Source: Acidobacteriota bacterium (lineage in GTDB: Bacteria; Acidobacteriota; Vicinamibacteria; Vicinamibacterales; Fen-181). From it: DNA of 9,267 nt. Below, one piece after another: positions 1 to 5,989 of this stretch (its first letter is position 1; the number at the start of each line of letters is the position of its first letter). The notes under the pieces are model-generated. The model made no database searches, was not told where the DNA came from, and saw only the letters and a program-made list of their open reading frames with translations. The DNA is taken from the NCBI GenBank assembly GCA_021779795.1, contig JAJXZZ010000107.1, forward strand, positions 1 to 9,267, given 5' to 3'. The position numbers were made by a program, and so were the translations under genes.

Positions 1-611
1 CCGGCGGCGGCTTCCAGGCGGGCCCGCGCGCGGGCCGCGGCGCGCGTCATCGCGGTCAGCACGCCCGCGGCCTTCTCGGGGGCCACGTCCTCGAGCCGGA
101 TCCGCGATCCCACCAGGCCGACGATCGCCGGCGCGAAGGGGAGATAGGGCGACAGCCGCGCGAGCGCGACGGCGTCGGCCCGCAGCCGCGCCGTGTTGGA
201 CGCGATCGTCGCCTTCAGCGCGGCGAGATCGGCGCGGGCGGCCGGCGTCAGCGTCGAGGCGTCGATCGCGTCGAGCGCCGCCAGCCAGTCGAGATCGAAC
301 CGCTCCAGCCGGGCGATCCGGCCGGGCGAGAGCGGCTCGAGCGGCGGGGCGGCGGCCTCGCCGCGGCGCGGGCCGCGGACGCGCATGCCGCCGAGGTAGT
401 TGCCGGCAAGCGTCTCGCGATCGAGGGTGTAGCGCACGGTCACCAGCCGCATCTCGCTCTGCCTGGGCGAGAGCAGCGGGCGGAGGTTCCGCGGCGGGCG
501 CTGATCGACCGCGGCGGCCGGCGGGGGCGGCGGCTGCCCGTGGGCGGAGACGGCCAGGGCGGCACACGACAGGGCGAGCGTCAGGGCGCGGCGAATCGAC
601 CGGTGCGGCAT
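1..611 (-). CDS. Exported DUF885-like protein, N-terminal part (cut by window edge)
   Basis: Reading the minus strand from the ATG at 611 gives an uninterrupted frame of 203 codons that runs off the left edge, so the C-terminus is missing. The first ~25 residues look like a Sec signal peptide: basic MPHRSIRR, a hydrophobic LTLALSCAALAV core, and possible cleavage near SAHG-Q. A proline-rich linker follows. From about residue 50 the pattern (LSPRQSEMR, then LERFDLDWLAALDAIDAS, then an Ala/Leu helix and LSPYLPFAPAIVGL) recalls the N-terminal helical region of DUF885 proteins, as I remember that family. DUF885 proteins are exported, helix-rich and often proposed to be metallopeptidase-like. The HEXXH-type region that would test this lies outside the window. 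A GGAGG site 9 nt upstream supports the start. The gene is divergent from the sugar-phosphate operon and probably unrelated in function. Coding and export signal are fairly sure; the family is tentative. Confidence 0.62.
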   Translation of the reverse strand, partial: MPHRSIRRALTLALSCAALAVSAHGQPPPPPAAAVDQRPPRNLRPLLSPRQSEMRLVTVRYTLDRETLAGNYLGGMRVRGPRRGEAAAPPLEPLSPGRIARLERFDLDWLAALDAIDASTLTPAARADLAALKATIASNTARLRADAVALARLSPYLPFAPAIVGLVGSRIRLEDVAPEKAAGVLTAMTRAAARARARLEAAA

Positions 612-619
612 GGAAGGGA

Positions 620-625
620 CCCTCC
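620..625 (-). promoter_or_regulatory. Shine-Dalgarno site of the minus-strand exported protein
   Basis: On the minus strand GGAGGG ends about 8 nt before the ATG at 611, which is near-ideal spacing. It fixes the start of the exported protein. The plus-strand copy lies within a CCTCCGGAGG palindrome (621-630), so the site could pair with its own upstream half. Confidence 0.6.
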
Positions 626-637
626 GGAGGCGCCGGA

Positions 638-667
638 ACCATATCAACCGGAGAGATTGCCGGTCAA
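638..667 (-). promoter_or_regulatory. Candidate sigma70-type promoter for the minus-strand gene
   Basis: On the minus strand TTGACC (plus positions 662-667) is followed after 18 nt by TATGGT (638-643). Both are close to the TTGACA/TATAAT consensus and lie in an unusually AT-rich patch. Transcription would begin near 631, giving a leader of about 20 nt that contains the ribosome site. Motif inspection only. Confidence 0.4.
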
Positions 668-670
668 GGG

Positions 671-699
671 CCGGCGCCGGGTTCTGGCGACCGGCGCCG
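671..699. repeat. Two CCGGCGCCG palindromic half-copies, 20 bp apart
   Basis: CCGGCGCCGG (671-680), itself a perfect palindrome, recurs as CCGGCGCCG at 691-699. The copies start 20 bp apart, about two helical turns, in the divergent intergenic region. This could be an operator for a dimeric regulator acting on either flanking gene. In DNA this GC-rich, short GC palindromes also arise by chance. Confidence 0.3.
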
Positions 700-752
700 C
701 AGGCACAGCAATGGGTTGCTCTCCCGGGCGAGAGAGGCGATGATCAGGGCCT

Positions 753-1868
753 ATGGCACCGGTTGTCGATCTGGTCGCGGGCGCCCGCCCGAACTTCATC
801 AAGCTCGCTCCCGTCGAACGCGCCTTCCGAGACAGCGGCCGGTTGACCACGCGCATCGTCCACACGGGGCAGCACTACGACCCGGGGATGAGCCAGGTCT
901 TCTTCGACCAGCTCCGGATTCCCGTGCCCGACGTGCATCTCGAGGTCGGGTCGGGATCGCAGGGCGCGCAGACGGCGCGCATCCTCGAGCGATACGAGGC
1001 GCACCTGCTGGCGACGAGGCCCGACGCGACGGTCGTGTTCGGCGACGTCAACTCCACCGCCGCCTGCGCGCTCGCCGCCGTCAAACTCGGCGTCCCGGTG
1101 GTCCACGTCGAAGCCGGGCTGCGGAGCTTCGACCGGACGATGCCCGAGGAGATCAACCGGATCGTGACCGACGCGCTGGCCGACCTGCTGCTCGTGTCCG
1201 AGCCGAGCGGGATGGACAACCTGGCGCGCGAGGGCGTCGCCGCGCAGAAGGTGCGGCTGGTCGGCAACGTGATGGTGGACACGCTGCTCGGCGAGGTCGA
1301 GGCGGCCCGGGCGATGCGCGTGCCGGCGGCGCTGGGGCTCGAGGCCGGCCGGTTCGGCCTGGTGACGATGCACCGGCCGTCGAACGTGGACGACCCGCGC
1401 ACGCTCGGGGCGCTGTTCGACCTGCTGGCCGAACTGGCTCGCGAGCTCCCGCTCGTGTTCCCGGCGCATCCGCGCACCAGGGCCGCGGCCGCCGCGGGCG
1501 GGCTGATGGAGCGGCTCTCGGCCGGCGATCGGATCAGGCTGGTCGAGCCGCTCTCGTACCGGGAGAACCTGGGCCTGATGGCCGCGGCGGCGGTCGTGCT
1601 GACCGATTCGGGCGGGATGCAGGAGGAGACCAGCGTCCTCGGCGTGCCCTGCCTCACGCTTCGCGAGAACACCGAGCGGCCGATCACGGTCGAGCGGGGC
1701 ACGAGCCGCCTGGTCGGGCACGACCCGGCGCGGATCCGCGGCGCGTTCGCCGAGGTGATGAGCGGCCGCTGGCCGCCCTCCCAGGGGATCCCGCTCTGGG
1801 ACGGCCAGGCGGCGCCGCGCGTGGCCGCGGCGGTGGAGGGCTGGCTGCGCGAGGGACGCGGGGCATGA
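753..1868 (+). CDS. wecB: UDP-N-acetylglucosamine 2-epimerase, non-hydrolysing
   Basis: This 371-residue cytosolic enzyme interconverts UDP-GlcNAc and UDP-ManNAc, the precursor of ManNAc-containing surface polysaccharides. Its length is typical of the family. Visible motifs in order are GARPN (10-14), GDVNS (97-101), HVEAGLRS (118-125), PEEINR (131-136), MHRPSNVD (206-213), TDSGGMQEE (284-292) and RENTERP (304-310). By analogy with E. coli WecB, D98, E120, a glutamate of PEE and H207 would be the active-site residues. The ATG at 753 is the first start after an in-frame TGA at 741-743, so the start is firm; the ribosome site (AGGG at 746-749) is weak. The stop overlaps the next ATG as ATGA, placing it first in a coupled four-gene group with transaldolase. 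That context is unusual, since polysaccharide genes are not in view. The family is certain; the symbol is by homology. Confidence 0.93.
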   Translation: MAPVVDLVAGARPNFIKLAPVERAFRDSGRLTTRIVHTGQHYDPGMSQVFFDQLRIPVPDVHLEVGSGSQGAQTARILERYEAHLLATRPDATVVFGDVNSTAACALAAVKLGVPVVHVEAGLRSFDRTMPEEINRIVTDALADLLLVSEPSGMDNLAREGVAAQKVRLVGNVMVDTLLGEVEAARAMRVPAALGLEAGRFGLVTMHRPSNVDDPRTLGALFDLLAELARELPLVFPAHPRTRAAAAAGGLMERLSAGDRIRLVEPLSYRENLGLMAAAAVVLTDSGGMQEETSVLGVPCLTLRENTERPITVERGTSRLVGHDPARIRGAFAEVMSGRWPPSQGIPLWDGQAAPRVAAAVEGWLREGRGA

Positions 1869-2464
1869 ACGGCGCTCTCCCCATCGTCTATCTCGCGCGG
1901 CATGGCGAAACCGCCTGGAGCCTCACGGGCCAGCACACGGGGCGGACCGACCTGCCGCTGACGCCGCGAGGGGAGCGGAACGCCCGAAGCCTCGGCCAGC
2001 GCCTGGCGGGGGTGAGGTTCTCGACCGTCCTGTGCAGCCCGCTCCAGCGCACGCGCCAGACGTGCGACCTGGCCGGCTTCGGGGCCGCCGCCGGGGTGGA
2101 CGCCGACCTGGTCGAGTGGGACTACGGCGATTACGAGGGCAAGACGACCGCCGAGATCGTCGCGCGTCGGCCGGGCTGGGAGCTGTTTCGCGACGGCTGC
2201 CCGGGCGGCGAGCTGCCCGCCCAGGTCTGCGCGCGCGCCGACCGCGTCGTCGGCCGCCTGCGGGGCCTGGAGGGCGACGCGCTGGTGTTCTCCAGCGGCC
2301 ACTTCATCCGCGTGCTGGCCGCGCGGTGGATCGGTTCGGCCACCGAGGCGCCCGGCCTCCACTTCATGCTCAGCACCGCCAGCCTGAGCGCCCTCGGCTA
2401 CGAGAACGACCGGTCGCGGCCGGTGATCCGCCTGTGGAACGACGACCGTCACGTGGTGGAATGA
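1865..2464 (+). CDS. Histidine phosphatase (phosphoglycerate mutase superfamily), possible sugar-bisphosphatase
   Basis: The 199-residue protein has the full histidine phosphatase catalytic set. RHG is at 12-14, with H13 the expected phospho-acceptor. SPLQRTRQT (58-66) supplies the phosphate-binding arginine R62. E84 in LVEWDYGDYEG is the likely proton donor, and SGHFIRV (144-150) carries the second histidine, H146. The stretches GQHTGRTDLPLTPRGE, EWDYGDYEG and FRDGCPGGE match what I recall of yeast Shb17 (sedoheptulose-1,7-bisphosphatase), and also of mycobacterial Rv3214-type acid phosphatases. A true cofactor-dependent mutase is less likely because the protein is short. Its ATG overlaps the wecB stop and its own stop overlaps the next gene, both as ATGA. 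GAGGG at 1851-1855 is a well-spaced ribosome site. Superfamily and phosphatase activity are well supported; the substrate is unknown, though a pentose-pathway sugar phosphate is reasonable from context. Confidence 0.88.
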   Translation: MNGALPIVYLARHGETAWSLTGQHTGRTDLPLTPRGERNARSLGQRLAGVRFSTVLCSPLQRTRQTCDLAGFGAAAGVDADLVEWDYGDYEGKTTAEIVARRPGWELFRDGCPGGELPAQVCARADRVVGRLRGLEGDALVFSSGHFIRVLAARWIGSATEAPGLHFMLSTASLSALGYENDRSRPVIRLWNDDRHVVE

Positions 2465-3153
2465 CGATGGGGCAGCCCGGCCGCAACGTGTTCCTCGTGG
2501 ACGTGGACGACACGCTGGTGGAGAACGACCTCGTCCAGGCCGACCTCCTGGCGCACATCGAGCGCGAGTTCGGCCCGGCGTGCCGCGACCGCTTCTGGGC
2601 CATCCAGGAGGACCTGTTCCGGGAGCTGGGCTACCGCGATTACCTGGGCGCCTTTCAGCGGTTTCGCGTGGAGCATCCGTACGAGCGCCACCTGGTCACC
2701 GCGGCCAACTATCTCGTGGACTACCCGTTCGACCGGCGGCTCTACCCGGGCGCGCTCGAAGTGCTCGAGCGCCTGCGGGGGTGGGGGCAGGTCGTCATCC
2801 TCACGGACGGGGACGTCGTCTTCCAGCCGCGCAAGGTCGAGCGTTCGGGCATCTTCAAGGCCGTCGGCGGCCACGTCCTGATCTACGTGCACAAGGAACA
2901 GGCGCTGGCGGACGTGGAGCGGCGCTACCCGGCGGAGCACTACGTCGTCGTGGACGACAAGCTCCGCATCCTCGACGCCGTCAAGAAGGCCTGGGGCGGG
3001 CGCGTGACGACCGTGTTCCCCAGGCAGGGGCGGTACGCCAACGACCCCGGGACCCAGGCGGCGTTTCCCGGCGCGGCCGACGTAACGGTCGCGCGCATCG
3101 GCGATCTGCTGAACCTCCAACTGGCCGATGTGATCGGCCCCACATCACTATGA
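2461..3153 (+). CDS. HAD-superfamily hydrolase, predicted sugar-phosphate phosphatase
   Basis: The 230-residue protein shows the four HAD motifs. Motif I is DVDDT (14-18), with D14 the nucleophile and D16 the acid/base. Motif II is ILTDGD (113-118) with T115. K145 in HKEQ is the likely motif III lysine, and motif IV is VVDDK (163-167) with D165/D166. About 70 mostly helical residues between motifs I and II form a C1-type cap. It resembles a conserved uncharacterised HAD family with the signatures DGDVVFQPRKVERSG and VDDKLRIL that I recall from many Proteobacteria; I know of no assigned substrate. The start chosen is the ATG at 2461, overlapping the upstream stop. ATG 2467 is in frame and lies 6 nt after GGTGGA, so it is a real alternative that removes two residues. 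The stop overlaps the transaldolase ATG. The fold is certain; the substrate cannot be read from sequence. Confidence 0.87.
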   Translation: MTMGQPGRNVFLVDVDDTLVENDLVQADLLAHIEREFGPACRDRFWAIQEDLFRELGYRDYLGAFQRFRVEHPYERHLVTAANYLVDYPFDRRLYPGALEVLERLRGWGQVVILTDGDVVFQPRKVERSGIFKAVGGHVLIYVHKEQALADVERRYPAEHYVVVDDKLRILDAVKKAWGGRVTTVFPRQGRYANDPGTQAAFPGAADVTVARIGDLLNLQLADVIGPTSL

Positions 3154-4226
3154 CATCCACACAACAGCTTCACGACCTCGGCCAGAGCCTCTGGCTCGAC
3201 AACATCACGCGCGACCTGCTCACGAGCGGCACGCTGAAGCGGTACATCGACGAGCTGTCGGTCACCGGGCTGACGTCGAACCCGACGATTTTCGACCACG
3301 CCATCAGGGGCAGCTCCTCGTACGACGAGGCGATCCACGAGAAGCTCGGCCAGGGCCGGTCGGGCGAGGCGCTGTTCTTCGAGCTGGCGATCGAGGATCT
3401 CGCGGCGGCGGCGGACCTCTTCAAGCCGGTCCACGACCGGACGTGCGGCGTGGACGGCTGGGTGTCGCTGGAGGTGTCGCCGCTGCTGGCCTACGACGCC
3501 GCGACCACGCTGGCCGCGGCAAAGGACCTCCACGCGCGCGCCGGCCGGGCGAACCTCTACATCAAGATCCCCGGCACCCGGGAAGGGCTGCCGGCCATCG
3601 AGGAGGCGACCTTCGCCGGGGTGCCGGTGAACGTGACGCTGCTCTTCTCGCGGGAGCAGTACCTCGCGGCCGCCGAGGCGCGCCTCCGCGGCATCGAACG
3701 CCGGATCGCGGCCGGCCTCTCCCCGGACGTCAGCTCGGTGGCGTCGCTGTTCGTCAGCCGCTGGGACGTGGCGGTGGGGGACGCGGTGCCGGGCGAGCTG
3801 AAGAACCGCCTCGGGATCGCCGTCGGCCAGCGCACCTACGCGGCGTATTGCGCCCTGATGGCGTCGCCGCGCTGGCAGCGGGCCTTCAATTCGGGCGCGC
3901 GCCCGCAGCGCCTGCTGATGGCGAGCACGGGCACCAAGGATCCCCAGGCCTCGGACACGCTCTACGTCGAGGCGCTGGCCGCGCCGTTCACCGTGAACAC
4001 CATGCCGGAATCGACGCTCAAGGCCTTTGCCGACCACGGCCGGCTGTCGGGCGCCCTGGCGGCCGACGGCGCGGACGGGGAGCGCGTCATCGCGCAGTTC
4101 GTGAAGGCGGGCATCGACGTGAACGCCCTGGCGGCCCGCCTGCAGGACGAGGGCGCGAAGGCGTTCGTCAAGTCGTGGAACGACCTGATGGGCGTCATCG
4201 CCGCCAGGAGCGCCGCGCTGAAGTGA
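3150..4226 (+). CDS. tal: Transaldolase
   Basis: This enzyme transfers a dihydroxyacetone unit from sedoheptulose 7-phosphate to glyceraldehyde 3-phosphate, giving erythrose 4-phosphate and fructose 6-phosphate (non-oxidative pentose phosphate pathway). The 358-residue protein opens with the WLDNITR and SNPTIF (43-48) motifs of the longer bacterial transaldolases. EVSP (108-111) follows, then the Schiff-base lysine K139 in YIKIPGT, NVTLLFS (161-167) and ASTGTKD (258-264). It belongs to the type found alone or fused to glucose-6-phosphate isomerase; here the isomerase is a separate downstream gene. The ATG overlaps the preceding stop (ATGA) and no Shine-Dalgarno sequence is visible upstream (GGCCCCACATCACT), so translation probably depends on coupling to the HAD gene. 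It is the last gene of the coupled group, and a hairpin follows its stop directly. Identification is firm. Confidence 0.96.
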   Translation: MTSTQQLHDLGQSLWLDNITRDLLTSGTLKRYIDELSVTGLTSNPTIFDHAIRGSSSYDEAIHEKLGQGRSGEALFFELAIEDLAAAADLFKPVHDRTCGVDGWVSLEVSPLLAYDAATTLAAAKDLHARAGRANLYIKIPGTREGLPAIEEATFAGVPVNVTLLFSREQYLAAAEARLRGIERRIAAGLSPDVSSVASLFVSRWDVAVGDAVPGELKNRLGIAVGQRTYAAYCALMASPRWQRAFNSGARPQRLLMASTGTKDPQASDTLYVEALAAPFTVNTMPESTLKAFADHGRLSGALAADGADGERVIAQFVKAGIDVNALAARLQDEGAKAFVKSWNDLMGVIAARSAALK

Positions 4227-4227
4227 G

Positions 4228-4249
4228 CCGGCGGCGGCAGAGCCGCCGG
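4228..4249 (+). terminator. GC-rich hairpin after transaldolase, no T tract
   Basis: CCGGCGGC (4228-4235) and GCCGCCGG (4242-4249) pair perfectly over 8 bp with a 6-nt loop, two bases after the transaldolase stop. No run of T follows, so it is not a classic intrinsic terminator. It may partly end transcription, stabilise the upstream mRNA, or set the balance between the two gene groups. Confidence 0.45.
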
Positions 4250-4277
4250 GCGGGACCGTGCCGGGGGCGTTCGCCTG

Positions 4278-4286
4278 TGTGAGAAT
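4278..4286 (+). promoter_or_regulatory. Possible extended -10 element upstream of pgi
   Basis: TGTGAGAAT resembles an extended -10 (TGn plus a TATAAT-like hexamer GAGAAT) about 50 nt before the isomerase start. I see no convincing -35 at the right distance. It would allow pgi-gnd-zwf-pgl-tkt to be transcribed separately from the tal group. Weak evidence. Confidence 0.25.
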
Positions 4287-4335
4287 GGAGGGAGGGGACC
4301 CGGACACTTCTGATGGAGGGCGCAACGCCAACGCC

Positions 4336-5967
4336 ATGAGAGCGATCACTCCACTCCCTCGACGGCCGGCCTGGAAGGCACTCGTTTCCCACCACAAGAC
4401 CATCGCCGGGCTGCACCTGCGGCAGCTCTTCGCCGCCGACAGCAAGCGCGGCGAGCGGTTCACGGCTTCCGGGGCGGGCCTGTTCCTCGACTACTCGAAG
4501 AACCGCGTGGACGCCGAGGCGATGAAGCGGCTCGTGCAGCTGGCGAGGGAATCGGGCCTGCGCGCGCGCATCGACGCGATGTTCCGGGGCGACCGGATCA
4601 ACGTCACCGAGCACCGCGCCGCGCTGCACGTCGCCCTGCGCGCGCCGAAGTCCGCCACGATCCTCGTGGACGGGAAGGACGTCGTCGCCGAGGTCCACGC
4701 CGTGCTCGACCGGATGGGCGCCTTCGCCGACCGCGTGCGCAGCGGCCGGTGGCGGGGCCACACCGGGCGGCGCATCAGGAACGTCGTCAACATCGGCATC
4801 GGCGGCTCGGACCTCGGCCCGGTGATGGCGTACGAGGCCCTGAAGCACTACAGCCGGCGCGACATGACGTTCCGGTTCGTGTCGAACGTGGACGGGATCG
4901 ACTTCGTCGAGGCCGTCCGCGACCTCGACCCGGCCGAAACGCTGTTCATCGTGTCGTCGAAGACCTTCACGACGCTCGAGACCAGGACCAACGCCGAGAG
5001 CGCCCGCGCGTGGCTGGTCCAGGGGCTCGGCGGGCGCGAGCGGGCGGTGGCGAAGCACTTCGTCGCCGTCTCGACCAACGCCGGGCAGGTGTCGGCGTTC
5101 GGCATCGACACCGCGAACATGTTCGGGTTCTGGGACTGGGTCGGCGGCCGCTACTCGATGGACTCGGCCATCGGCCTGTCCACGATGCTGGCGGTGGGGC
5201 CCGCGAACTTCCGCCGGATGCTCGCCGGGTTCCGCGCGATGGACGAGCACTTCCGCACGGCGCCGTTCGGGGAGAACCTGCCGGTGATCATGGGGCTGCT
5301 GGCCGTCTGGTACAGCAACTTCTTCGGCGCGGAGACCGTCGCGGTGCTGCCGTACGAGAACTACCTGAAGCGGTTCCCCGCGTACCTCCAGCAGCTCACG
5401 ATGGAGAGCAACGGCAAGAGCGTGACGCTGGCAGGCCGGCGGGTGCGGTACGCGACGGGCCCGGTCTACTGGGGCGAACCGGGCACCAACGGCCAGCACT
5501 CCTTCTACCAGCTGATCCACCAGGGCACGCGGCTCGTCCCCTGCGACTTCATCGCCTTCGCCAGGGCGCTGACGCCGCTCGGCCGGCACCACGACATGCT
5601 GATCGCCAACGTCCTGGCGCAGGGCGAGGCCCTGGCCTTCGGCAAGACGGAAGCGGAGGTGCGGGCCGAGGGCGTGCCCGAGGCCCTGGTGCCGCACAAG
5701 GTGTTCGAGGGCAACCGCCCGTCGAACACGATCTTCGCGCGGCAGCTGACGCCCGAGACGCTGGGCGCGCTGGTCGCGCTCTACGAGCACAGCGTGTTCA
5801 CGCAGGGCACCATCTGGGGGATCAATTCGTTCGACCAGTGGGGCGTCGAACTGGGCAAGGCGCTGGCGCAGCGCATCATGCCCGAACTGACGGCCAGGGC
5901 GGCGCCGCGGCTGGCGCACGACAGTTCGACGAACCAGCTCATTCGTCACTACCGCAGGGCCCGGTAG
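4336..5967 (+). CDS. pgi: Glucose-6-phosphate isomerase
   Basis: This enzyme interconverts glucose 6-phosphate and fructose 6-phosphate, linking glycolysis to the pentose phosphate genes that follow. From the ATG at 4336 it has 543 residues, close to E. coli Pgi. Motifs: NIGIGGSDLGP (152-162), SSKTFTT (207-213), the first family signature DWVGGRYSMDSAIG (267-280), and the second GTIWGINSFDQWGVELGK (491-508). Catalytic residues by analogy are E357 in MESNGK, H388 in GQHSF and K508. The frame is open back to an ATG at 4258, but the extra 26 residues are low-complexity and unlike the family, which begins around PAWKAL. GGAGGG at 4315-4320 is 15 nt from the chosen start, rather far, so a start between 4258 and 4336 cannot be fully excluded. 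The gene opens the second block; gnd follows after 22 nt. Confidence 0.95.
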   Translation: MRAITPLPRRPAWKALVSHHKTIAGLHLRQLFAADSKRGERFTASGAGLFLDYSKNRVDAEAMKRLVQLARESGLRARIDAMFRGDRINVTEHRAALHVALRAPKSATILVDGKDVVAEVHAVLDRMGAFADRVRSGRWRGHTGRRIRNVVNIGIGGSDLGPVMAYEALKHYSRRDMTFRFVSNVDGIDFVEAVRDLDPAETLFIVSSKTFTTLETRTNAESARAWLVQGLGGRERAVAKHFVAVSTNAGQVSAFGIDTANMFGFWDWVGGRYSMDSAIGLSTMLAVGPANFRRMLAGFRAMDEHFRTAPFGENLPVIMGLLAVWYSNFFGAETVAVLPYENYLKRFPAYLQQLTMESNGKSVTLAGRRVRYATGPVYWGEPGTNGQHSFYQLIHQGTRLVPCDFIAFARALTPLGRHHDMLIANVLAQGEALAFGKTEAEVRAEGVPEALVPHKVFEGNRPSNTIFARQLTPETLGALVALYEHSVFTQGTIWGINSFDQWGVELGKALAQRIMPELTARAAPRLAHDSSTNQLIRHYRRAR

Positions 5968-5973
5968 CGGCGC

Positions 5974-5987
5974 GGAAAGGACTTTCC
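5974..5987 (+). promoter_or_regulatory. Short hairpin enclosing the gnd ribosome-binding site
   Basis: GGAAA (5974-5978) and TTTCC (5983-5987) are perfect complements around a GGAC loop, ending 2 nt before the gnd ATG. The stem and loop contain AAAGGA (5976-5981), the only good Shine-Dalgarno sequence for gnd, at 8-nt spacing. Five base pairs make a weak stem, so any masking of the site would be mild or would need a helper. Confidence 0.35.
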
Positions 5988-5989
5988 TC

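Noticed and set aside
621..699. Intrinsic terminator between the divergent genes
   Set aside because: The palindromes have no T tract on either strand, and no gene ends there on either strand.
716..1864. Upstream extension of the histidine phosphatase frame, suggesting an N-terminal fusion
   Set aside because: The extension is arginine-rich shadow of wecB in another frame. The phosphatase fold begins right after the ATG at 1865, which has a good ribosome site.
4258..4335. 26-residue N-terminal extension of glucose-6-phosphate isomerase
   Set aside because: Gly/Asp-rich, unlike the family N-terminus, overlaps the promoter-like motif, and has no ribosome site at 4258.
2940..4463. A 507-codon minus-strand open frame opposite tal
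   Set aside because: Shadow of transaldolase; low-complexity composition and no family features.
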